Position numbers and translations under genes: made by a program. A DNA stretch of 64,000 bases from Talaromyces rugulosus (Eukaryota > Ascomycota > Eurotiomycetes > Eurotiales > Trichocomaceae): assembly GCF_013368755.1 (NCBI RefSeq), contig NC_049565.1, positions 2,728,001-2,792,000 on the forward strand. The letters are read 5' to 3'. Under the pieces are notes generated by a model that was not told the origin of the DNA, made no database searches, and saw nothing but the letters and a program-made list of their open reading frames with translations. Positions 36,489 through 46,555 of this stretch are shown here, piece after piece; positions within the stretch are counted from its first letter, which is position 1; every line of letters begins with the position of its first letter.

Positions 36489-37703
36489 ATGAAAAGATTG
36501 CAGCCCCAGCGATGGAGCCGCTCGGTCCTGTCGCCGCGGACCACTCCGGGTGATTTATTATATCGGCAGGTCAATACCAGGTTACGGTGGCAGTCAACGG
36601 CATCAGCAGCTGCTCGGACGAAAGCAGATCGCCCAATTGGAAACACGTCCTCAGAGACGCTTCCGCCCAAACCTCAACACAAGCCAGATTACCCTCACCC
36701 TGCATATCCTAGAAAAACGCTGCCTCGCACTTCGCCGAAACTCTTCGCTCTCCATGCGCGACTTGCCCTCCCCAAGAAGCTTCCCGTTGAAACACTGGCG
36801 CGGGCGTTGATGGACAGTTCAGCTGAACCTCATCCCAGCTTCAACAATGACTCGTTGTCGGTGCTTGGGTCTGACCTCCTCTCATACTACACCTCCGAAC
36901 ACCTGATCTGTACCTTTCCCCGACTCCCCTCGACCGTCTTGTTTGCTGCCATGTATGCATTCATGGGCCCGAAGACTCTTGCGGCCATAGCACACGAATG
37001 GGGTATCGAATTGGCTGCCGCCCCTGGTCTTGAGGTGGATCCTGGTCTGCTTCAATTCAAAAGATTGGAACCAGGCACCGAAATCGCCATAGATCCTTCA
37101 AAGACTACACGAAAACACAGGAAGATTAAGACAAGAATCACATCCAGTATCGTCTATGGCGATTCCTTTGGCGAACCAGTTCTCACGACTGTTCACCCGA
37201 AAAAAATCGACGCGAAACTCCCCGATCCCGAAAGCATCCAAGGTGTGACGGCTGAAAAGGCTACATCAACATTTGTCCAGGCCGTGGTGGGAGCTATTTA
37301 TTTGCATGGTGGCCGCGCTGCTGCTAAGCGGTTCTTCGAAGAACACATTCTCTCTCGGCATCTCGATCTTTCTAAGTTGTTTGCGTTTACCCAGCCAACC
37401 CGCGATTTGGCCAAGTTATGCGCCCGCGAGAGCTTCCAGGCTCCTGTCGCCAAGGTTATCACTGAAACCGGTCGGCACAGCAGAGCCCCCGTGTTTGTAG
37501 TAGGAATCTTTTCTGGCAAAGACAAACTGGGCGAGGGCTCCGGGGCCAGTCTTATCGAAGCTCGAACTCGAGCGGCTGTTGCGGCACTGAAGGGCTGGTA
37601 TCTTTATAGTCCGCTGGATGTGCAAATGCCCAGCTCCACGGAGGATGAAGACGCCAAGCCCTGGAAGCCTGTATATGTTGATTGGGGTGAAGTGTTTGTA
37701 TAA
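36489..37703 (+). CDS. mrpl3: Mitochondrial ribosomal protein mL44 (RNase III-like fold)
   Basis: A single exon of 404 residues. A basic, hydroxylated N-terminus (MKRLQPQRWSRSVL) is a probable mitochondrial presequence. The middle part (KLFALHARLALPKKLPVETLARAL, SLSVLGSDLLSYYTSEHLICTFPRLP, EKATSTFVQAVVGAIYLHGG) is the RNase III-like fold of the yeast MrpL3/mL44 family, lacking the usual acidic catalytic signature. A dsRNA-binding-like domain follows (LAKLCARESFQAPVAKVITE, GEGSGASLIEARTRAAVAALKGWY). It is a structural part of the mitochondrial large ribosomal subunit. Length is typical for fungi. The symbol follows the yeast name. Confidence 0.88.
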   Translation: MKRLQPQRWSRSVLSPRTTPGDLLYRQVNTRLRWQSTASAAARTKADRPIGNTSSETLPPKPQHKPDYPHPAYPRKTLPRTSPKLFALHARLALPKKLPVETLARALMDSSAEPHPSFNNDSLSVLGSDLLSYYTSEHLICTFPRLPSTVLFAAMYAFMGPKTLAAIAHEWGIELAAAPGLEVDPGLLQFKRLEPGTEIAIDPSKTTRKHRKIKTRITSSIVYGDSFGEPVLTTVHPKKIDAKLPDPESIQGVTAEKATSTFVQAVVGAIYLHGGRAAAKRFFEEHILSRHLDLSKLFAFTQPTRDLAKLCARESFQAPVAKVITETGRHSRAPVFVVGIFSGKDKLGEGSGASLIEARTRAAVAALKGWYLYSPLDVQMPSSTEDEDAKPWKPVYVDWGEVFV

Positions 37704-37993
37704 GATTATTAAAGACTCTTGATCGGCCTATTTGGAAGGTTCTCACATCTTCGTTATTGTTGTTATTATGGTGCCTGGATCTACCGGTGCTGTGGTCTCT
37801 TTTTCTTTTCATTTTTTTTTTTCTTTCCTTCTGTGTTAATTGCATATTTTGGTATGGGCTGTATGGGAACGGGCTATTACCGCAATGTACTGTATACTAT
37901 TGAATCTCTACAAGGCAGCATTTAGAGCATGAATGCGAATATCATCAGATCATTAATATCCCTCATTTATAAGTACGATCACCAGCGCTTTTT

Positions 37994-38851
37994 TTAGGAA
38001 CTACGTTTGTCCAGGTATTTCCCGTACTCTTCCCAAAGCTGCGACACTTCAACCCCAAACAACCCCTTCCAGAAGCTTGATTCGTGCTGCCTTGTTTCCT
38101 CAGTAGCTTCACCGAGATACCCCAGCCGCAACAATCGATCATTGAGCAATCCAACTGCCCCACGGCCGATACGCTCATCTTCCAGCCACGCCAGGAAAAA
38201 CGCAGTATGCTGATAGCCCTCGTCCCATTTTGATGGACGATCCCTGGCAGATTTCGGCTTTTGCCAGTGCGGGGGCACGAAGCCGGCCTTGAGGCGCACA
38301 AAGTCGGCAATGCCTTCGACCAGACCGCCTGGAGGGCCAGGAACATCTTTTGAATTAGGAGGAGTGGTATGCTGGTAGCAATGGACTAGTTCGTGGGTAA
38401 GTACGCCCTTGAGTTCGCTGAGAGGGTCGGCGTTGTTGTTGCACACGTGATCGATGTATGATAGCGAGAAATGGATTTCCTTGTGGTCGTCGTCTAGATC
38501 TGTGCCATTGGTATAGGCGACGCCGGAAAAGTCTTGCAGGATGACTGTCACGGAGCGAGTAGGAGGAATTTCTGGTGTGAATGATGTCGGCGTCTTGCTG
38601 GAAGATGAAGGCGTGGTGTAGAGTTGCTCGACTATCGCCGCGAGACCGGAGTCTAGCACGGCTTGGAGGTCTGGGATGAACCGAAAAAATGATGCAGTTG
38701 CAGCATGACGAGCGTCTTGCAAATGAAGTCGTAGCTTTGGTTTGGGGGGAGGAGCAGTTATGTCCTCTTTTTTATTGGAGTTGTTGCTGGTATCTGGATG
38801 CGACTTTATGTGAACCGGAAGAGGTGAGGGAGTGGCGGATACGTTGGACAT
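37994..38851 (-). CDS. Basic secretory protein (BSP) family putative metallopeptidase
   Basis: 285 residues from the ATG at 38851 (MSNVSATPSPLPVH); an in-frame ATG at 38929 would add 26 residues without homology-like features, so the inner start is preferred. The core has the zinc-type helix GVLTHELVHCYQH (HExxH-like HELVH), followed by GGLVEGIADFVRLKAG, and the earlier SVTVILQDFSGVAYTNG and IHFSLSYIDHV. This pattern is that of the plant/fungal basic secretory protein family (PF04450), thought to be peptidases. No classic signal peptide is visible, so its location is unclear. It closes the housekeeping block before the second PKS region. Confidence 0.82.
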   Translation of the reverse strand: MSNVSATPSPLPVHIKSHPDTSNNSNKKEDITAPPPKPKLRLHLQDARHAATASFFRFIPDLQAVLDSGLAAIVEQLYTTPSSSSKTPTSFTPEIPPTRSVTVILQDFSGVAYTNGTDLDDDHKEIHFSLSYIDHVCNNNADPLSELKGVLTHELVHCYQHTTPPNSKDVPGPPGGLVEGIADFVRLKAGFVPPHWQKPKSARDRPSKWDEGYQHTAFFLAWLEDERIGRGAVGLLNDRLLRLGYLGEATEETRQHESSFWKGLFGVEVSQLWEEYGKYLDKRSS

Positions 38852-38929
38852 CTTGCAACAGGATTGCCAGAGTAAGTAGAGATTGTAGTAATGAGTTCTC
38901 TCGTTGGATGCTGGTTTATATACATCCAA

Positions 38930-40255
38930 TGTTGTTGTGGGGTTGACTGTTGATGCCTGGATGTTTAAGTCAAGTTGACGCTAAGCTTTGGAGTGGAGCC
39001 TCTGTCCCGTTACGTGTATTTTATTTTACATTATCAAATATATACAACAAAGCTATCTATCAACTTCAACATTAAAATACCTTGATAACAGAGGGCGAGG
39101 CGGGGGGTGCCCAGTATAAGCATAAAAGCCTTGAAGATATTGTAGTTCACATGTAGCTTTCTCAGTTTACAAGCAGGACCATGCCATTCGCTCTTCCTCA
39201 ATCAAGTTCGAGATGCTCAGGATTGAGGTTGGCGAATTGTCACAAGATTCGTTTCTTTCTCTCTAGAAAAGTCCTGAACGCTCGGTACAGTTGGTATTTG
39301 CTGCCGCTTCCATCCCCTGCAACGATTCGCTTTCCACTTTGTATCAGTCCATTTTCCGCTCCCAAAATTGCGCACGACAGTTATTTCAAGAACGTGCAAT
39401 CTGCCGTCTGTCTTCTTCTCTTCCTTGAAATCACAAGGTAATAGTGATGCATCCACTTTGCAGGGCCCGCCCCATCCCATAAAGCTTGACTTAGTCTCGT
39501 CGAAAAAAATTTTGAAGTCAGCTCTCGATGTTTTTGCGTGATGTCAGCAAAGAAGTTCGTATCCCCAAGAATGATAGTAACTTTGGGGAGCAGTTTTGAA
39601 GTAATAACTTGAATATATATTTATAGAAATATAATCTCTTTGAACTATTCTAACATCCATCAGAAGATCGCTATAATGCCATTCATAAAATTGTGGTGCT
39701 CTGATTGGGCTTTGAGAAACACATTAGCTTTGTTAAGGCGAATCAAAGTGTTCTAGATCTTTACTATTATGATTATTTATTGTAATATATTGAAAAATAT
39801 AGAAAATATCCTATAATTATCTTATTAGATTAATTTATTATTATAGAATTAGGTAAGTAATATATATGAGGTTAAAATAAAAAATATATGGCCTTATGTA
39901 GCAAATGTAAAATAACAAGTTTTGTCTAATATCTCTAATCGTCCGCCGTAAGTACAGTTCGAGTTCTGACCCTAATTTACCAATGTCACCCGAAGAGAGC
40001 TATAAGCCTATAAGCAGCAAAAGGCGGAATATGCCACGTGGTTAAGCCGTGCCTTAAAGCGTCCGTTGTCCAAACCTTGACATATACATAGTTAACCCAA
40101 TATATACTAGATTGTTAAATATTAAATAATAAATTAGTATATCAAAAATTTATGTACGTATAAACTCAGTCTTTACCTAGGTAGATGATAGATCTATTCT
40201 ATGAGAGAAGCCTGTTACTAATGAAGAATCTTCAAATATCATTCTACTTCTAAGT
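38930..40255. other. Intergenic, left flank of the second PKS cluster
   Basis: About 1.3 kb. It is AT-rich at 39770-39900 and 40080-40200. One CCGCCG hexamer occurs at 39943-39948, but on the 3' side of the NR-PKS. The open frames at 39181-39441 and 39217-39480 lack family features and are not called. Confidence 0.55.
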
Positions 40256-43200
40256 CTATTGTTTCGCTGCTTGTCTGAAGTATGAAAAAGATTGCTCCAT
40301 AGCCTCACCAAGCAAGTGCACATAACCGGGAGTGGGCATCTGGAGGTGGTCGGCTAGAATAGACAGGCACAAGAGCTTTTCCTTCCCGACATATCTTTCC
40401 CAGCCATTAGGCCCGAGGTCTGCACTGGTCTTGTTGAGCAGACTCCACGCAACAGCGCCCATTTTAGGATCCTCCATGAACCCAGGATAGGCCTCAGTAG
40501 GGATACCCTGATCGGCCATCAACTGCAAAAGTCGAGGATTGTGGGCTCGTTCAAGGTGGCCCTTCTGCGCCCAGATGACGGACGTGTATTCCGCTGGCGG
40601 TCGCTCTCCGGCCTGTAGAGGCGTCGGATTGTATTCAGCGACGCAGGCAAACACCGCGTTGAGGTGTTGATGGGTTCTGTTGGTTGAGTTCCAGATGCCA
40701 CTATCATCTTTGCTGGATATAGAGTCGAACATGACCAACCCGAGATCGATGTTGTCATGCACTTTCGTAGAACGCGGAGAGCACATATCGATGAGCAGAA
40801 GACCTTCGACAACGTGTCCAGCTGCGGACAATTGGCGGCAAACCTCGTAAGCAATCATGGCTCCACCGGAAAACCCTCCAACCCAAAAGGGTACTCCTTT
40901 AGCCTGTTTATCGACCATCGCCTTCACAATAAGCTTGGCAATGCCCGAAATGCCCACCTCGACTGTTAGTCTACTCGGACAATGGAGGAAAGGTGAGTCG
41001 ATTCCGTAAAATGGCATCTGAGAATTGATGAATGCAGGAATATGGATGTAACTCGCAATTGTGCCCGTGCCGTCAGCAATCATATAAAATGGCGGCGGGG
41101 CGTGTTGACCTTGACGATTCTTAGCTGGACGGCCATGTAGCAACGTGATTCTGACTCTGGGGGCAGGAGAAGAGTCATCATCACGATCCTTTTTCTGGGA
41201 CGTCACTATTGAGGTCTCGCGGATCTCCTCTGGACCAACCGGTACGTCGAGCTTCTCCACTTTCAAGTCATTATTAACAAGCTCCGTAGCATCTTCTGAG
41301 CTGATCGAAGATTCCGGTGTGTCATCGTTAAGTGAGCCGGACTCGGAATTGGGCGTGGACGGCGATGCTGTACCAAACGCGCGACGTATGTCGCCAATTG
41401 TAGGATGCTCCATCAGGAATGACGGAAGGAGGTCCATACCTGTGGCATTGGTCACTCTAGAGGTTACCTCAATGGCCATGATAGAGTCGACACCGAGGTC
41501 AGCCACTGCAGTTTCATCGGTTAGCTCCGACATTTCAACACCCGTCTCTTCGGCAATGCTTTCCAGCACGATTCGAACGATCCCAGGAGTAGCTGTAATT
41601 TCTTCGGCGTCTTGTTGTTTCTGCGGCTCTATAGTCTTCTGTAGTACCGTGGCAGGTTCTTTCTTCTGGATCACCTTAGGTGCATCATTATTGTTGGGTG
41701 GGCTTGGTGGTTTTAATTTCCCCACAGAAAGGGTTTGTCTCAATGTACCATTGTTGATCTGGTGAAAACGAAGGCCAAAACACTGGGCGACTAGCATATA
41801 GTCCGAATTAAAGACATAAACCTCACATATTCTGGTATCCTTGCCAGTTTTCAGGACGCGGACGAATGTATAATACGTTTTACCAGCCTCGAGAGCAGCT
41901 GTCTGCTCGAACTTCTCAAAGCCACTGTTTATGAAACTTGTCCCAGCTGCAGTCTGGTTATATCGTGGATCTGAATTAACCGTAAAGCCTGCTAGATGCA
42001 CAATACTATCACCCCAGTAGGGAGAGAATATAAATTTAGTGCCAAATGGGTTTTCCGGAAGCACAACTTCTGCAGCAGCCTCCGAAAAATCATTGGATAT
42101 ATAAGCCTCTTTGACAGACTTATAAGTAGGACCATAGTCGACCGTGTGGGAGAAAATAGAGTAGAAGATATCGGGGTGGAATCTATGGCCATGACCCTCT
42201 TTGGCAGTCTGTATAATTTCGTCCATCCTGGTTTTGACAAAATAAGACACTCGGTCCCAGCTAGCTTGTAGACCATTTAAATTGTTACAAACCACCACTG
42301 TACAGCTACCGATATCGTAGGAGGTACGATGTTCTGATGAAGATAAACTAGGGGCGGCTTTCCACGAGACTCGGATGTTATCGCTGGAAGGGCCCTCCAT
42401 GACAACAGTTGTGAGAAGTTCTCCATCAGAGCCAACGAGATTTTTGGTCAATGGTCGTGATAGTGTTGGGCTTAGAAGGGCCAGCTTCACGATATTAGCA
42501 TCCTCTTCTCGACCAAGAGACTTCAAGGTATACGTGACAGCTGCAAAGGCTGCTTCGCAGAAGACACTTCCAGCAACGATTGGTATTTGTTCCATCCGAT
42601 GGCCGTCAATTAGGGTGTTGAAGCCCGGTTCTGCAAGTGAAGCGCTGAAAGTCACCTGGACTTTGTTGGGAGGTAAAGATTCTTGAACAACATATTGCGC
42701 GCAGGTCGAGATGATTTCTGTTTTGGCAGGCTGGACGGCAGGGTGTAGCGATGGATGGGTGCCTTTATTTGGCTCAACGTAGCTGATCCAGTATTCTTTC
42801 ATGTCCCATGCGTATGATGGCAATGTCAACATGTTCAAGCATCTTTCGTAAGGTTCATGAAAGGCCAGCCAGTCAACCCCAATGCCATGCGTGTACGCTG
42901 CAGTAATGCATTTGGATATAGAGCCCCAAGCCCCGCCAGAAACCCCCGGAGCCTCGAGGGTCGACATGATATTTTTAGATGACGATGACGTGGGAAAGGT
43001 AGCTCGGATAAAAGAGCTGCACACCTGGTTAGGGCCGAGTTCGACCCAAAGAGGGTCAGAAAACTCCACCTTGACTGCATTAAGGGCGCCAACAAAGTTA
43101 ACTGCCTGCCGCGTTTGCTGTCCGAGGTATTGTCCATTAAAGGTTCCGGCTGTGTCAACAATGGATCCAAGCAGGGTCGATGCCACCGGAATTTTAGGGG

Positions 43201-46200
43201 CTGAGTACGTTACGCCCTCTGCAAGAGAAATGTATTCGGCCAATATTGGGTCCATTTGCATGGAATGAAAGGCAAAAGGTACTGAAAGCACCTTTGAAGG
43301 GGCCGTTAACTCTCCCCGGAGCTCGTCAATTTGATCGGCGGTGCCGCTTATGACAGTGGCATTTGAGCTGTTGATACAGGCCACAGTGCAAGAGGAATAT
43401 TGTGACCGAGATTTTAGGAAGTCTTGTACCGCTGTCACAGACAAGGACACGGCAAGCATGGCACAGGAACCCTCCTCATATCGCTCAAGAAGCAGAAGAG
43501 CTCGCTGGCCAACCAGATACAAGACGTCTGCTAGCGATAGAACGCCGGCAACGTGTAGAGCGGCATACTCGCCCAATGAATGTCCCATGACCGTGGATGC
43601 TTGCAGGCCAATCGATTTCCAGAAAGCGGCAAGGCCAATCTCTAGTGTCAGCACAGCTAGTTGGGTCTGTGCTGTGGACATGGTTGACATGTCCACATTG
43701 GTGCTGGCAATAAGGCTGAGAAAAGGAGGGAAGCCGTATTGTTCACAAATGCTCACGCATAGGTTGACAGTCTCGTGGAACGCAGGGCTGGTATTATATA
43801 ACTCGCACCCCATTCCTGCATAGTGAGATCCCTGTCCAGTGAAAACGAACACGATGGGCGAACTCTGCGACGATGGTAAGGCTGATGACGTCGTGTCTGA
43901 TGTTTCAATTTCAGCATTCAGTTTGGTGATCAGTTCTTGAACAGTAGATGCGGCGTAGGCGGATCTGAAGGGGTGATGCATCCTCCTCGCAGTGGTTGTG
44001 TAGGCAACGTCTTCAATCTTGGAAGCTGGGTTTTCCCGCAACCACTCGACCAATTTCCGTTGGTTTGCACGGTGAGACGCCTGTGTTCTGGCCGAGGTTG
44101 CAATAACATGGCAAGACCGAGGATCCACGGCATGCTTCTTATCAATGGAGACGTAGTCTTCCAGGATCATGCAAGCATTGCCTCCTGCCGCGTCGAAATT
44201 GTTGAGAAGAATACGTCTAGGCTCCTGCTTCTTGTGGAAGCGCATAGCCTCCGATGGAATGATAATGTTCTGCTCCGAGAGGGAGGGAAACTTTGGGTTG
44301 AGCGCATGTGGCATTCCGGCTTGTGGTGGTATAGTGTCCTTCTGGAACATGGAAATGCATTTCAACAGTTCAGCCATGCCAGCAGCGGCTTCACTATGAC
44401 CCACGTTTGCCTTGCAACTTCCTACAGCCACAGGCTCATCAACGAGCTGCCTGTGCTTGAAAATATTTGTGACGGCACTCATCTCGGCGGGGTCCCCAGT
44501 TTGCGTGCCTGTTCCATGCATTTCCACATAAGAAATGTCATCTGGAGAGACGTGTGCCTTACGCATGACCTTTCGAAACAGCCGTTCCTGGGCCCCGGGG
44601 TCAGAATTTGTAATTGACGTCGCGTTCCCAGAATGATTCCTTCCGCTAGAAGCTATCACTGCTAGTATGTTGTCATTATGTGCTACGGCATCTTCAAGGC
44701 GTTTGAGCACCACAGCGCCAGCAAAGTCCCCTCGCGCATAGCCGTCTGCATCATCACGGTAAGTCTTGCAGTTGCCTGTATCAGACAATATTCCCGCCTT
44801 GCTGCAACAGGTGAAGGAGTGAGGGGTACTCAGAATGTTGCCAGCGCCCGAAACGGCCATGTCGATATCCTTTGACAACAGGCTCATACAGGCTAGGTGG
44901 ATGGCGGACGTGGTTGATGCGCATGCAGAGTCGAGCGAGTAGGTCGGGCCCTCCCACTTGAATTGCCATGCAAGACGTCCAGGACCAAATGCACGCTGAA
45001 TCCCTTGCAATGTATACGCATCGCATCCGAGAGCGGCGTGTGCAGTCTCGTGCCAGTCATCATTACACTGGCCGTAGAACGCAGCAATGCGGTGGGGATC
45101 TGTCGTCCTGGTTTGGCCGTCTGAGTAGCCGGCCATTTCCAAGGCCTCGTAGGTACTCATGAGAAATTGCCTATGGCCTGGATCCATCTGTATTGCTTCT
45201 CTGGGCGATATGTGGAAGAAACGAGAGTCGAAATTACCCGGCTTGTTCATAAAGCAACCGAATTTTCCAGTCATAGTGCACTTTCTGTCATCATTCTTGT
45301 GCTCTGGACAAAAGTAATCGTCTATGTCAAAGCGATCCTTAGGAACTTCTTGGCAGAGGTCTTGTTTGGATATGATGAGGTCCCAGAATTCGTCGACGTT
45401 GTCGCATCCTGGCCCTCGCCCAGCCATTCCGACAATGGCAATGCGGCCAGCCGGTGGTGACAACACTTCCCCATCATCCCCATGTAGAAGAAGCCGTTCA
45501 TCTTGGACCAGAACATCCCTTCGCGCTGCCTTCAAAGTAGCAGCCAAGTAACTTGCGTGACTGCTGGACCCCATTTGGATCACTCTGACAACATCATTCC
45601 CAGCAAGCTTGGCGTTGAGTTTGCTAAAAACTTGTGTAATGTCCAAAGGACGGGATAAGACTTGGGAGCAGACTGCTCTAAGTAGATCTCCCCAGTTGGT
45701 GTAAGTGGCTTCAGGATCGTCCAGGCCCCAGATGCGATGGTTTGAGCAAGCAAGCGGTTTGCTTAAAAAGGTCGAGTTGTTTCCAACCATGTAATCAAGG
45801 TCTTCCTGCGAAATGTTGAGGGTGTGTTGGAGGGCATGGATATCCAACGGATTCTTTGCAAGACTCTTTACGGTCGGGCATTGCTTGATGAACAGCTCCA
45901 AAACTGACGGAGGGCCGATGATGGTGCTCCACCCAGCTCCCGTCACTCCCACCTTAGCTCTTTTCATCGATTGAATGCCCATACTCTGTTGGAATTGGTC
46001 CAGAGTCTTCGCGAGGTCATCTTTCGGGATTCCCAGTACTGCCCAGCCCCAGTTACCGGGACCGTCCTCCACAGCCCTAGATCTCACTGAGGTGAACTTG
46101 CAAAACCTCACAAGCACCCGGGTCACCTCGAGACATGCATCGTATAGGGAATCAAAATCTCTGGAGATGGCTAAGGCCGCAAGACTGATTAGACCCCCTG

Positions 46201-46555
46201 ATAAGCCCAGCCACTCGGCTCGTCTATTGGGGTTGAGGAGATCTGGCTCTCGTTTTACCCACTGGAGCAGGAATCCCGTTCTTACGGTATGAAGCAGGAG
46301 AGTTCGCACCACGCCCAGTTCATCGGTAATGTTGCGGTATTTTTCGCCGAGTTCTTGAAGGCTCGAGAAATTGCCTAGGGCATGTTGTAGTTTGGCATCG
46401 ATGGTAGTAGCCTTAACTTCCGTTTTGATAACGTCGGCTAGCTCGTCTAAGAATAATTGTAACCATGGTGTTGAGCTAGCGGCCTTCTGGAGCTGCTCAA
46501 TGCCAGCAACCCACGGGTCTGTCTGGTCTCCAAAGAGGAGAATAGTCGTGGCCAT
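40256..46555 (-). CDS. Non-reducing polyketide synthase (SAT-KS-AT-PT-ACP-TE)
   Basis: 2,099 residues in one intron-free frame. SAT domain: about residues 1-360, nucleophile site reads GLSGG with Ser119 where most SATs have Cys. KS: RIAIVGMAGRGPG start (371), Cys545 in DSACAST, His680 in EMHGTGT, His720 in KANVGHSE. AT: FTGQGSHYAGMG and MGHSLGEYAALHVAG. PT: catalytic His in DGHRMEQIP (about 1320) and Asp in the DSIVHLAGF segment (about 1515), controlling aldol cyclisation. One ACP: LGVDSIMAIE (about 1689). Thioesterase: GGFSGGAMIAYEV (about 1895). This order, with a C-terminal TE and a divergent HR-PKS, matches synthases of resorcylic acid lactones (radicicol, hypothemycin, zearalenone, dehydrocurvularin types), where the SAT takes a reduced chain from the partner enzyme. 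Product identity is inferred only at class level. Confidence 0.94.
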   Translation of the reverse strand: MATTILLFGDQTDPWVAGIEQLQKAASSTPWLQLFLDELADVIKTEVKATTIDAKLQHALGNFSSLQELGEKYRNITDELGVVRTLLLHTVRTGFLLQWVKREPDLLNPNRRAEWLGLSGGLISLAALAISRDFDSLYDACLEVTRVLVRFCKFTSVRSRAVEDGPGNWGWAVLGIPKDDLAKTLDQFQQSMGIQSMKRAKVGVTGAGWSTIIGPPSVLELFIKQCPTVKSLAKNPLDIHALQHTLNISQEDLDYMVGNNSTFLSKPLACSNHRIWGLDDPEATYTNWGDLLRAVCSQVLSRPLDITQVFSKLNAKLAGNDVVRVIQMGSSSHASYLAATLKAARRDVLVQDERLLLHGDDGEVLSPPAGRIAIVGMAGRGPGCDNVDEFWDLIISKQDLCQEVPKDRFDIDDYFCPEHKNDDRKCTMTGKFGCFMNKPGNFDSRFFHISPREAIQMDPGHRQFLMSTYEALEMAGYSDGQTRTTDPHRIAAFYGQCNDDWHETAHAALGCDAYTLQGIQRAFGPGRLAWQFKWEGPTYSLDSACASTTSAIHLACMSLLSKDIDMAVSGAGNILSTPHSFTCCSKAGILSDTGNCKTYRDDADGYARGDFAGAVVLKRLEDAVAHNDNILAVIASSGRNHSGNATSITNSDPGAQERLFRKVMRKAHVSPDDISYVEMHGTGTQTGDPAEMSAVTNIFKHRQLVDEPVAVGSCKANVGHSEAAAGMAELLKCISMFQKDTIPPQAGMPHALNPKFPSLSEQNIIIPSEAMRFHKKQEPRRILLNNFDAAGGNACMILEDYVSIDKKHAVDPRSCHVIATSARTQASHRANQRKLVEWLRENPASKIEDVAYTTTARRMHHPFRSAYAASTVQELITKLNAEIETSDTTSSALPSSQSSPIVFVFTGQGSHYAGMGCELYNTSPAFHETVNLCVSICEQYGFPPFLSLIASTNVDMSTMSTAQTQLAVLTLEIGLAAFWKSIGLQASTVMGHSLGEYAALHVAGVLSLADVLYLVGQRALLLLERYEEGSCAMLAVSLSVTAVQDFLKSRSQYSSCTVACINSSNATVISGTADQIDELRGELTAPSKVLSVPFAFHSMQMDPILAEYISLAEGVTYSAPKIPVASTLLGSIVDTAGTFNGQYLGQQTRQAVNFVGALNAVKVEFSDPLWVELGPNQVCSSFIRATFPTSSSSKNIMSTLEAPGVSGGAWGSISKCITAAYTHGIGVDWLAFHEPYERCLNMLTLPSYAWDMKEYWISYVEPNKGTHPSLHPAVQPAKTEIISTCAQYVVQESLPPNKVQVTFSASLAEPGFNTLIDGHRMEQIPIVAGSVFCEAAFAAVTYTLKSLGREEDANIVKLALLSPTLSRPLTKNLVGSDGELLTTVVMEGPSSDNIRVSWKAAPSLSSSEHRTSYDIGSCTVVVCNNLNGLQASWDRVSYFVKTRMDEIIQTAKEGHGHRFHPDIFYSIFSHTVDYGPTYKSVKEAYISNDFSEAAAEVVLPENPFGTKFIFSPYWGDSIVHLAGFTVNSDPRYNQTAAGTSFINSGFEKFEQTAALEAGKTYYTFVRVLKTGKDTRICEVYVFNSDYMLVAQCFGLRFHQINNGTLRQTLSVGKLKPPSPPNNNDAPKVIQKKEPATVLQKTIEPQKQQDAEEITATPGIVRIVLESIAEETGVEMSELTDETAVADLGVDSIMAIEVTSRVTNATGMDLLPSFLMEHPTIGDIRRAFGTASPSTPNSESGSLNDDTPESSISSEDATELVNNDLKVEKLDVPVGPEEIRETSIVTSQKKDRDDDSSPAPRVRITLLHGRPAKNRQGQHAPPPFYMIADGTGTIASYIHIPAFINSQMPFYGIDSPFLHCPSRLTVEVGISGIAKLIVKAMVDKQAKGVPFWVGGFSGGAMIAYEVCRQLSAAGHVVEGLLLIDMCSPRSTKVHDNIDLGLVMFDSISSKDDSGIWNSTNRTHQHLNAVFACVAEYNPTPLQAGERPPAEYTSVIWAQKGHLERAHNPRLLQLMADQGIPTEAYPGFMEDPKMGAVAWSLLNKTSADLGPNGWERYVGKEKLLCLSILADHLQMPTPGYVHLLGEAMEQSFSYFRQAAKQ

